Source: Candidatus Terraquivivens yellowstonensis
GTDB lineage: Archaea > Thermoproteota > Nitrososphaeria_A > Caldarchaeales > Wolframiiraptoraceae
Assembly: GCA_023539445.1 (NCBI GenBank)
Contig: JAKCEW010000024.1
Span: 1 to 6,978, forward strand
Length of the DNA: 6,978 bases
Direction of reading: 5' to 3'
Part shown: piece by piece, positions 1-5,356 of the stretch
Layout: each line of letters opens with the position of its first letter
Numbering within the stretch: the stretch's first letter is position 1
Translations under genes and position numbers: made by a program
The notes under the pieces: model-generated
Database searches by the model: none
What the model saw: only the letters and a program-made list of their open reading frames with translations
What the model was told of the DNA's origin: nothing

Positions 1-733
1 CTTTCAATTCCTCTTCGGATTCAAGGTAATGGGGGACGCTCGAGTAGGGGACGTGGTGCGCGATGTCTTTCAATTCCTCTTCGGATTCAAGTTATTCCCT
101 CCCACTCGATCTCGAGCTCGTTTTGGGCGACTTTCAATTCCTCTTCGGATTCAAGGTAGTTCTGGTCGTGGCGCTTCCGCCTCTCATATACAACTTTCAA
201 TTCCTCTTCGGATTCAAGCCGGCACGACCCTGTTCGCGATGGGCGATTGGGAGATGAGCTTTCAATTCCTCTTCGGATTCAAGTTTATAATGCACAAGTC
301 AACAACGTCCCGCCGCAGCAGAGGCGCTTTCAATTCCTCTTCGGATTCAAGCTATGCTACTCACGAGGTGCATAATAATACGGATGCTGACTTTCAATTC
401 CTCTTCGGATTCAAGAGTCCTCGAACGTCGCCCTGTCCCCGCCCTTGTAGATGACTTTCAATTCCTCTTCGGATTCAAGAGCGCGCGGGAGGCGATTCAG
501 GCGCTCACCCAGCTCAGGGCCTTTCAATTCCTCTTCGGATTCAAGAAGATAATTGGGGAGGGGTGAGGGATGGATAGGGACTTTCAATTCCTCTTCGGAT
601 TCAAGGCTCAAGGAGTGGACGGGGCCGAAGGCCATCGGCTCGTACGCTTTCAATTCCTCTTCGGATTCAAGTAGGTGAGATCGAGGCGGGGGCGCTCGGC
701 ATAAGAAACTTTCAATTCCTCTTCGGATTCAAG
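1..733 (-). CRISPR. CRISPR array, 12 repeats and 11 spacers, transcribed on the minus strand
   Basis: Twelve identical 25-bp repeats start at 1, 67, 131, 194, 259, 327, 391, 455, 521, 581, 647 and 709. I found no mismatch in any copy. Spacers lie at 26-66, 92-130, 156-193, 219-258, 284-326, 352-390, 416-454, 480-520, 546-580, 606-646 and 672-708, with lengths of 35 to 43 bp. On the plus strand each repeat begins CTTTCAATTCC. The minus-strand repeat therefore ends in ATTGAAAG, the 8-nt 5' handle of crenarchaeal type I-A crRNAs, so transcription runs from 733 towards 1. The repeat has almost no internal dyad (about 3 bp), as is usual for this unstructured class. The first base of the window is the first base of a perfect repeat and there is no degenerate terminal copy, so the array probably continues to the left. 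The newest spacer should be 672-708. Confidence 0.98.
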
Positions 734-762
734 TGAAACTATTTATTTTAGCACTTAATCCT

Positions 763-777
763 TATTTAAACTTTGCG
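763..777 (-). promoter_or_regulatory. BRE/TATA promoter of the CRISPR array
   Basis: Read on the minus strand this is CGCAAAG followed directly by TTTAAATA, a good match to an archaeal BRE plus TATA box. The TATA box covers 763-770 and the BRE about 771-777. With the usual spacing of about 26 bp, transcription would start near 740, a few bases before the first repeat (733). This supports the array direction inferred from the handle sequence. Confidence 0.75.
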
Positions 778-798
778 GGGATTCGTGACCCATCCTAA

Positions 799-828
799 TA
801 AAAAATGTCCCAGAATTCGGAAATTCTG
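799..828 (-). terminator. Probable terminator of the cas6-cas4 operon
   Basis: On the minus strand a 7-bp perfect stem (CAGAATT and AATTCTG, arms at 811-817 and 822-828, 4-nt loop) is followed after a few bases by TTTTTT (800-805). It begins 8 bp after the cas4 stop codon. Archaeal RNA polymerase terminates mainly at T-tracts, so the T-run alone may be enough. Its likely job is to stop cas mRNA from running into the co-directional array. The dyad could instead be a protein-binding site within the leader. Confidence 0.55.
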
Positions 829-836
829 CCCTTTTG

Positions 837-1469
837 TCATTCAGGACCCCTTCTGGAACGGGCCTGCTTATATACCTCCCCTGAAAGGGCGCTAGGCTTG
901 CAGTACCTGCTGAAGCCGCAGTTCATGCATCTGGTCTCTGTAACCTTTACGGGCGGCATTTTTTCATCCAATATAATCCTATGGATCTCCTCCACAATCC
1001 TCTCAACGAACCTCTTGAGTCCCCCAGAAAGAAAAACCTCTAAAATCTTCCCATCAACACGGTAGTAGACAAAGCCCCTCTTAACATCCTTCCCAAAGTT
1101 CTCTTTGACAAGCAACGCGTACGCAGCCAGTTGCAGCTTATGATCGAACTTAACCCCTCCGCGAGCCTTCTCAGACCACTTAACTTCTGCCACCACATAC
1201 TCATCCAAATCAGTAATTAACAGGTAATCTACAACACCTGAAAGCTTCAGCCTATCGCTATCGAGTTTCAATTCTCGAAAAATCTTTACCGGCTTAAGCC
1301 TAGCAATTAGCGGTGCGATGTAACCTGCCTCATGCCTCTCTGAACCCATCTCCATGGCTTCCGAGACGACTTCGTCACAATGTAAGACATGAGTGATGTA
1401 CACAATCCTAGGGCAATAGCCATAATGTTTCACATCAACAACCTTGATATATCCGAGCTCCTCGGACAT
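837..1469 (-). CDS. cas4: Cas4 nuclease, spacer-acquisition factor
   Basis: This is a 210-residue protein of the Cas4 family (PD-(D/E)XK, RecB/AddB-like nuclease with an iron-sulfur cluster). In known systems Cas4 trims prespacers and helps select PAM and orientation for Cas1-Cas2. The family landmarks are all visible. Cys19 lies in a YCPR motif and pairs with Cys181, Cys184 and Cys190 (CxxC then C) as four cluster ligands. His46 lies in an RHE motif. The active-site set is Asp81, then Glu95-x-Lys97 (EVK), then Gln113 and Tyr117 in QLAAY. The ATG overlaps the cas2 stop by one base (TAATG), so the genes are translationally coupled. A GAGGGG run at 1481-1486, 11 nt upstream, is a possible Shine-Dalgarno. 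It is the last gene of the minus-strand operon and sits next to the leader. Nothing essential is missing, so it is probably active. Confidence 0.96.
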   Translation of the reverse strand: MSEELGYIKVVDVKHYGYCPRIVYITHVLHCDEVVSEAMEMGSERHEAGYIAPLIARLKPVKIFRELKLDSDRLKLSGVVDYLLITDLDEYVVAEVKWSEKARGGVKFDHKLQLAAYALLVKENFGKDVKRGFVYYRVDGKILEVFLSGGLKRFVERIVEEIHRIILDEKMPPVKVTETRCMNCGFSRYCKPSALSGEVYKQARSRRGPE

Positions 1470-1744
1470 TAGATCAGATACCCCTCAGTTTCGTAATCTA
1501 TTTGCATTCCTATCACCCTCCTATGAGTGAAGGAGGCGGGTGTTAGCGGATAAATCTGTATGTTGGCTTTTGCCCCCTTCACCAGTATGCTTAGCCCTGC
1601 CTCCACGTTTCTCATCTGACTATACGAAAGCTCGCCCACAAAAGCGCTCTTCTGAACCCTCTTCAGTCCCTTTGACTTCAGAAAGCTGGCAACCCTGTTT
1701 CTTAAATCGTCATCGGTTATGTCATATATGACTAAGACGAGCAG
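1469..1744 (-). CDS. cas2: Cas2, spacer-integration complex subunit, apparent CTG start
   Basis: An open frame without ATG, GTG or TTG near its beginning encodes a clear Cas2 of 91 residues, the normal size. The protein begins LLVLVIYDITDDDLRNRV, the first beta strand and helix of the ferredoxin-like fold. Asp8 is the conserved Asp at the end of strand 1, and KGLKRVQKSAFVGEL follows. Cas2 dimers bridge two Cas1 dimers during spacer integration. The cas1 stop TAG (1748-1750) is in the same frame, so no upstream start exists. CTG at 1742-1744 is the best candidate: AGGTGG at 1751-1756 is a good Shine-Dalgarno 6 nt before it, and the resulting N-terminus fits the family. An ATA five codons later would delete strand 1. 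The gene starts 3 nt after cas1 and its TAA overlaps the cas4 ATG by one base. Product identity is near certain; the start mechanism is inferred. Confidence 0.92.
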   Translation of the reverse strand: MLVLVIYDITDDDLRNRVASFLKSKGLKRVQKSAFVGELSYSQMRNVEAGLSILVKGAKANIQIYPLTPASFTHRRVIGMQIDYETEGYLI

Positions 1745-1747
1745 AGC

Positions 1748-2728
1748 CTACCACCTAGACTTAAAGGGAGTGTACGGATTAACGCCTTGTAGGTGAAGCA
1801 CGAGTTTTCGTGCCTGAGAAGCGATCAACTCGATGTGGGGCGGTTTGCTCTCGTGCATATATTTTAACAGATAAGCCCAGAGATCCCTGAAGGCAGCGCC
1901 CTCATCTTCAAGTTCCGCAAATATCTTCTTATCGGTTCTAGCTAGACCTATAAGCGGCCTGTCCACGGATATGGGTCTGAATTCTTCCATCAAATCGAGG
2001 ACAAGTGCCGGCCGCCCTCCCCTCGGTCTGTGAAGGAAACCAAGATAAGGATTGAGTCCAGCTAGGAAAACGGCTCGCCAGACTTCTTTCCTAAGTAAGG
2101 CATACCCGATGTTCAGCGCCTTGTTAAAAGGATCAAGCGGCCCATCTGGTGGGTTACTCCTAGTATAACGGTGATGGAACCCCAGGTCTTCAGGGAGGAG
2201 TGTGGATACTGCTTGCCAGTAAGACTTTGCGGCATGCCCTTCCACTTGTAAAAGCCCAGCGAGATCCGAAGCACCAGCCAACTCAGACAGCCTGTTCGCC
2301 AACTCGGCGGCTTTATTCTCTATGAATCCAGAATCTCGTCCGGCACTCCGCAATCTCCTAGAATACTCAAGCAACACGAGCCTTTGATTATGTATTTTCC
2401 CCTCGAGGAACTTCTTGGCTAAGCTCAATGTGTCTGACTCGTAATGCTTGAGCTGTAAAGACCACGTCTTCATAAGAGTGCCGTATCTATAATGAAGAAG
2501 TCTGGCCACCGGGTTTGTGTGTCTGAAAAATACGACGTCTATACCAAACTTTGCGGCAAGCATCAAGGCAGCGGCCGAAATTGAGACACCTTCACAAGTT
2601 ATCACGATGCTATCTATCTCGACTGGTGCTTTTTCCCACTTCGTCTCCCCCCGAACCTTTAGGACGAACCTTCCTTGCTTCACGCCCAAATACGATCCAT
2701 ATTGGTCGATTAATGCCGTTTTAGCCAT
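1748..2728 (-). CDS. cas1: Cas1 integrase
   Basis: Cas1 is the metal-dependent integrase that inserts prespacers at the leader-repeat border together with Cas2. From the ATG at 2726-2728 the protein has 326 residues, close to the usual archaeal size. The N-terminal beta domain begins MAKTALIDQYGSYLGV. The helical catalytic domain shows Glu163 (QVEGHAA), His233 (LGFLHRP) and Asp245 with Glu248 and Glu249 (LDLMEEFRP), the expected Glu/His/Asp set. The open frame runs upstream to 2842, but those 38 extra residues do not resemble Cas1 and overlap the coding 3' end of csa1, so I reject them. The chosen ATG overlaps the end of csa1 by 8 nt (ATGGCTAA), typical of coupled genes. A GTG one codon earlier (2731) is possible. 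The stop TAG is in frame with cas2, so any readthrough would give a Cas1-Cas2 fusion. Confidence 0.97.
   Translation of the reverse strand: MAKTALIDQYGSYLGVKQGRFVLKVRGETKWEKAPVEIDSIVITCEGVSISAAALMLAAKFGIDVVFFRHTNPVARLLHYRYGTLMKTWSLQLKHYESDTLSLAKKFLEGKIHNQRLVLLEYSRRLRSAGRDSGFIENKAAELANRLSELAGASDLAGLLQVEGHAAKSYWQAVSTLLPEDLGFHHRYTRSNPPDGPLDPFNKALNIGYALLRKEVWRAVFLAGLNPYLGFLHRPRGGRPALVLDLMEEFRPISVDRPLIGLARTDKKIFAELEDEGAAFRDLWAYLLKYMHESKPPHIELIASQARKLVLHLQGVNPYTPFKSRW
1751..1756 (-). promoter_or_regulatory. Shine-Dalgarno that decides the cas2 start
   Basis: The minus strand reads AGGTGG here, inside the last codons of cas1. It is complementary to the archaeal 16S rRNA 3' end and stands 6 nt before CTG 1742-1744. 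No other initiator-like codon in the cas2 frame lies at a usable distance, so this site is the main argument for a CTG start. Confidence 0.6.
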
Positions 2729-3620
2729 CACTTCTACAAACACCGAGATACGGACAGTATGGATCGCACTCATCGGGAACTCCTGGATCGACATCAGCAG
2801 AGGAGCGCTCAGCATACAGGTCGCGTCTTTCAATAAACTCAAGCCTGAGGAAGTCGTCTATCCTCACTATCCTTTCATACACCTTAAACGAATCGTACGA
2901 TTTGTTAAAATCTAGATAAAGTATCACAGCATAGTTGATGGGTGTCCTGAACTGGCATTCAAAGCACAATGCGTAGCCTGCTAAAGCTACCTCAATCGAT
3001 CGTTTGGCTGGTCTAGTCTTGAATTCTATGAGCAGGTTAGGTGGTACCAGAGCGTCAATCCTTATTGCTCTGTTTAAACCAAGCCTCCTGCCGTCTAAGG
3101 GGTACTCGCATATCCATGGGACAACCATGTTTACCAGTCCGTCAAGCGATATGTGTTGTGAGATTTCTAAAACTCTGTCAAGAGATGATGAGTACGTCAA
3201 TGCGGCTCTATGCCAGATTGCTCTGAAGGCATTGAGATATTCGGGTGATGGCGTCCCAGATACGATGGTGTTGCTAAGCTTCATCATCTCCTCGAAAAAC
3301 TGAACACCACTTTTAGGCCGGATGTTGTATAGGATTGCCTTGGCCTGAGCCGTAGCGGCTGATATGATGTTATGAACATACGCGCCGAACCTCAACCTCT
3401 CTGAAGCCTTTTCCTTCAATCTAAGGCAGTTTCTGAGGTATGCAATCCTTCCGGTTTTACACTCGAAACTAATATCCGAAACATTTGTTAATACTTCATG
3501 GCTGGGTGTAAGCGGTGGCTCGTTCCACCTCCAACCTCTGAGCTCCTCACTAACTTCACAGGGAGCTTCATGTATCTGCCGTAAAACTCTTAATACGTCA
3601 TCATGACTGTAAAACGGCAT
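2721..3620 (-). CDS. csa1: Csa1, type I-A Cas4-family nuclease
   Basis: Csa1 is a divergent Cas4-family protein (Cas4a) specific to type I-A systems and is encoded with cas1 and cas2 as an acquisition factor. From the ATG at 3618-3620 it has 299 residues and begins MPFYSHDDVLRVLRQIHE, as Csa1 proteins do. Visible landmarks are Cys54 (SFECKTGR), Gly79 and His83 (FGAYVH), Asp189 (IRIDAL), Glu199-x-Lys201 (IEFKT), and a C-terminal Cys285, Cys289, Cys295 group (ECDPYCPYLGVC). Together these give four putative iron-sulfur ligands and a PD-(D/E)XK active site. A TTG at 3663-3665 would add 15 residues, but that stretch is basic, lies in the palindrome at 3651-3671 and has no family counterpart. A 56-bp gap separates the gene from csa3, the longest in the operon, so it may have its own promoter. 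It overlaps cas1 by 8 nt. Confidence 0.93.
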   Translation of the reverse strand: MPFYSHDDVLRVLRQIHEAPCEVSEELRGWRWNEPPLTPSHEVLTNVSDISFECKTGRIAYLRNCLRLKEKASERLRFGAYVHNIISAATAQAKAILYNIRPKSGVQFFEEMMKLSNTIVSGTPSPEYLNAFRAIWHRAALTYSSSLDRVLEISQHISLDGLVNMVVPWICEYPLDGRRLGLNRAIRIDALVPPNLLIEFKTRPAKRSIEVALAGYALCFECQFRTPINYAVILYLDFNKSYDSFKVYERIVRIDDFLRLEFIERRDLYAERSSADVDPGVPDECDPYCPYLGVCRSDG

Positions 3621-3650
3621 GCTCTGACATACTTGTCGACGATTGCTTTT

Positions 3651-3671
3651 CAATTTTTGCTGCAAAAATTG
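3651..3671. promoter_or_regulatory. Perfect 21-bp palindrome upstream of csa1, candidate operator
   Basis: The 10-bp arms CAATTTTTGC and GCAAAAATTG flank a single central T (3661) with no mismatch. The site lies in the csa3-csa1 gap, 31 to 51 bp upstream of the csa1 ATG. The position suits a regulator-binding site at a promoter for csa1-cas1-cas2-cas4, and a poor TATA-like TTGAAAAG overlaps its downstream edge. Csa3a is known to activate csa1 and the acquisition genes in Sulfolobus, so Csa3 from this locus is the natural candidate ligand. That is an inference. With a 1-nt loop it is a poor RNA hairpin. Confidence 0.55.
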
Positions 3672-3676
3672 GGTGA

Positions 3677-4375
3677 TTATTTCAATTCCTGAAAATGAAT
3701 ATATTTTACGAGCCTACTGAAAATCGGCGACATATTTTTAAACTTGTCTGAAATGGAAAGTATGCGTAGCCCCTCGTCTAACAATCCGAGATTTTTCAGT
3801 CTGGAAACAGCCCTGCTAATGCTGCTTTCACTAACACCGATTTCCTTGCTTAGCTCCTTCCGTTTCGCATTGCCCTTGTTTGCTAACACCCCTAGGATCG
3901 TCCCAAGCAACCGTTCGTTCAAAACAGGTGGTGGAATAATTGGCAGAGATATTCTCTCCTGCGTGACCTCTGATATTAAAGTGACCTCCTCCACTAGGTT
4001 GGCAAAACATGCCGAAATCAGCATCATCAATACGGTGATTATTCTGACACCTCCTGTGAGCTCGATATATACCTTGTAGCCACCCTTCTTGACTTCAGCT
4101 ATGGCATCCACCAAAATAGCCAGTGAGGCTTTAACGTCAGCTACATTCAACTCCATCTCTCTCAATGTTATGCACCGTCCCCTTGTTTTCAGAAGGTCTA
4201 GATGCGTTTTTATTTGCGTCCTTGCCTGCTCGCTCCTTAGTTTTGAGGAGCCATCGGTAGCCGCAGGATACACCAATACAAGCAAATCGCCGGTCGATAA
4301 TCCGAGGGCAGCCAAGACATCTAGGGCTGCCGTTGGGTCGAATCCTGTGTTTATGAAGACTGCCTTCTTTGACAC
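3677..4375 (-). CDS. csa3: Csa3, CARF-wHTH transcription regulator
   Basis: This is a 232-residue protein with the two domains of Csa3. Residues about 1-145 form a CARF (Rossmann-like) domain, with the ligand-loop motifs NTGFDPTAALDVL near the start and ELTGGVRIITVL at about 105-116. An IPPP linker follows. Residues about 152-210 form a winged helix-turn-helix (NAKRKELSKEIGVSESSISR, then AVSRLKNLGLL). Csa3 homologues bind cyclic tetra-adenylate and control cas genes and acquisition; here it lies between cas6 and the acquisition block. The start is GTG at 4373-4375, 33 bp after the cas6 stop, without a Shine-Dalgarno. A TATA-like element 26 bp upstream suggests a second, leaderless promoter. 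No ATG lies between the cas6 stop and this codon. The family is certain; ligand and targets are inferred. Confidence 0.95.
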   Translation of the reverse strand: MSKKAVFINTGFDPTAALDVLAALGLSTGDLLVLVYPAATDGSSKLRSEQARTQIKTHLDLLKTRGRCITLREMELNVADVKASLAILVDAIAEVKKGGYKVYIELTGGVRIITVLMMLISACFANLVEEVTLISEVTQERISLPIIPPPVLNERLLGTILGVLANKGNAKRKELSKEIGVSESSISRAVSRLKNLGLLDEGLRILSISDKFKNMSPIFSRLVKYIHFQELK

Positions 4376-4396
4376 GTTGTTAAAGTGCTATGGGGC

Positions 4397-4405
4397 TAAA
4401 AATAA
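4397..4405 (-). promoter_or_regulatory. Possible internal TATA box for csa3
   Basis: The minus strand reads TTATTTTTA in the 33-bp cas6-csa3 gap. Its centre is about 26 bp upstream of the csa3 GTG, the spacing expected for a leaderless transcript. The match is only moderate and csa3 could simply be cotranscribed from the cas6 promoter. Confidence 0.35.
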
Positions 4406-4408
4406 CTC

Positions 4409-5233
4409 TTAGTACGTACAGCTAACTCTTACTTGGCCGAATCCGGTAGCACGTGACTTCCCGACGCCCACATACTGTGCATAGTCGAGAAGGGCCATGA
4501 TGCGCTTAAAACTGATGTTATTCCTGCATTTTCTCAAATCGTAGAAAACCCAACCCATAAACCCTCTTATTTTCTTTTTCTCGTCATAAATAACCGTGAC
4601 GGGTCTGAGACTGTACGCAGACTCCATCATTAAGTAGTTGGCATACACCGAAAGGAACTCAGGCCTCTTTATCAGCATGTTTGGGTCGCAATTTGCGTTC
4701 CAATGATCGACAAGCGAGCCAATTATTAGGGAGGGTATTGGAAAGAGAACGTACCTCCCTCTCTTAAACCTTCGGAAGCTCGGTAGTTGGAGGAGTACGG
4801 GGGACATGAAATCCATTCTTATGCCCTTCGGTCTTCCGAATCCAAGAGACGAAAACTTTCTAATATCTATCCTTACCTGTTCCAGTATCGCTCTGGCACC
4901 AAAGACCTCTTCCACCTCGGAGCACTCGAGGGAGATGACCTCATGAATTGGCAGGTCTTCATTGACTATCATGCTGCACGTAAAACTGTATAGATGCTCC
5001 GGTTGTAAATGAAGAATAGTTGTTCCGTCGCTGAACTTTAAGAGAGGCTTCTCATCGAAGTATATCGGCGAGACAGATATGGGCTTAAACAACTGGTTTA
5101 TCTGACTCATCTTTACATACTGGTTAGAAATTCTATGAAGGATCAGTTTGCTTACCTTAGCCGAGAAAGGAGGGATGATGATGGGTTTGGTGACGCGAAA
5201 TGTTATTACCAATCGAACTATGCTCTTTTCCAC
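4409..5233 (-). CDS. cas6: Cas6 crRNA-processing endoribonuclease
   Basis: Cas6 cleaves the array transcript within each repeat to leave the 8-nt ATTGAAAG handle. The 274-residue protein has the Cas6 pattern of two RAMP-type ferredoxin folds. The centre includes FMSPVLLQLPSFRRF and FPIPSLIIGSLVDHWN. GFMGWVFYDL lies near 224-233, and the C-terminus has the glycine-rich loop GVGKSRATGFGQV at about 256-268. His33 in the N-terminal fold is a possible catalytic residue, but position is weak evidence because crenarchaeal Cas6 enzymes often lack a conserved histidine. The start is GTG 5231-5233. It has no Shine-Dalgarno, but a TATA box 27 bp upstream fits a leaderless mRNA. It heads the minus-strand operon, diverges from csa5, and is followed by csa3 after 33 bp. 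Confidence 0.93.
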   Translation of the reverse strand: MEKSIVRLVITFRVTKPIIIPPFSAKVSKLILHRISNQYVKMSQINQLFKPISVSPIYFDEKPLLKFSDGTTILHLQPEHLYSFTCSMIVNEDLPIHEVISLECSEVEEVFGARAILEQVRIDIRKFSSLGFGRPKGIRMDFMSPVLLQLPSFRRFKRGRYVLFPIPSLIIGSLVDHWNANCDPNMLIKRPEFLSVYANYLMMESAYSLRPVTVIYDEKKKIRGFMGWVFYDLRKCRNNISFKRIMALLDYAQYVGVGKSRATGFGQVRVSCTY

Positions 5234-5241
5234 GTCTTATA

Positions 5242-5251
5242 GAAATATTTC
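5242..5251. promoter_or_regulatory. Candidate operator between the cas6 TATA box and start
   Basis: GAAATATTTC is a perfect 10-bp palindrome lying between the cas6 TATA box (5257-5264) and the GTG start (5233). A protein bound there would interfere with initiation. It is short and AT-rich, so chance is a real alternative. Confidence 0.3.
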
Positions 5252-5256
5252 GTTGG

Positions 5257-5264
5257 CTTATATC
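5257..5264 (-). promoter_or_regulatory. TATA box of the cas6 operon
   Basis: The minus strand reads GATATAAG, centred 27 bp upstream of the cas6 GTG. Transcription would start at or next to the first base of the start codon, giving a leaderless mRNA. This agrees with the lack of a Shine-Dalgarno. A second TATA-like element (ATTTATAAG) at 5283-5291 would give a leader of about 26 nt instead. Confidence 0.6.
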
Positions 5265-5324
5265 AATCATTCCGTCAATCCGCTTATAAATGCGTTGCAA
5301 CAAAATGATCAAAATTCATAGAAA

Positions 5325-5334
5325 TTTTTTTAAA
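5325..5334 (+). promoter_or_regulatory. TATA box of the csa5-cas7-cas5 operon
   Basis: Seven T followed by AAA, preceded by ATAGAAA as a possible BRE. The TATA-like core (5327-5334) is centred about 26 bp upstream of the csa5 ATG. The transcript would then be leaderless, as for cas6, and indeed no Shine-Dalgarno precedes csa5. Bases 5234-5356 hold no gene; they contain the two divergent promoters and small dyads only. Confidence 0.6.
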
Positions 5335-5356
5335 CATCTATCGAAGCACTATATTT

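Larger units (their letters stand above)
734..836 (-). promoter_or_regulatory. CRISPR leader
   Basis: This 103-bp non-coding stretch lies between the last repeat and the cas4 stop codon. It sits on the side predicted by the repeat orientation to be the leader. It is AT-rich near the array and carries an archaeal promoter (763-777) and a hairpin with T-tract (799-828), listed separately. New spacers should be inserted at its border with the repeat at 709-733. The upstream limit is unclear: leaders can be longer, and the 3' end of cas4 could contribute. Confidence 0.8.

Noticed and set aside
29-653. Open frames through the array on both strands, with periodic peptides such as FQFLFGFK and LESEEELK
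   Set aside because: They are the CRISPR repeat translated in different frames; the repeat happens to have no stop codon in several frames. No gene signals accompany them.
1540-1731. Plus-strand open frame of 63 codons
   Set aside because: It is the opposite strand of cas2, which is clearly the real gene.
2729-2842. 38-residue N-terminal extension of Cas1
   Set aside because: It lies within the coding 3' end of csa1 (including the cysteine cluster), does not resemble Cas1, and the ATG at 2728 gives the normal N-terminus.
2517-2915. Plus-strand open frame over the cas1/csa1 junction, and similar plus-strand frames at 3004-3303, 3744-4079 and 4089-4412
   Set aside because: They are antisense shadows of conserved minus-strand cas genes with no recognisable protein features or promoters.
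3621-3665. TTG start at 3663-3665 adding 15 residues to Csa1
   Set aside because: The extra residues overlap the palindrome, lack a family counterpart, and the ATG at 3620 gives a typical Csa1 beginning.
3680-3690. 11-bp match to the CRISPR repeat (TTTCAATTCCT) at the 3' end of csa3
   Set aside because: It codes the last residues of Csa3 (QELK). Shorter matches occur elsewhere, for example 1266-1274 in cas4, also at ELK codons. An 11-mer match in 7 kb is not very unlikely by chance, and no further repeat identity flanks it.
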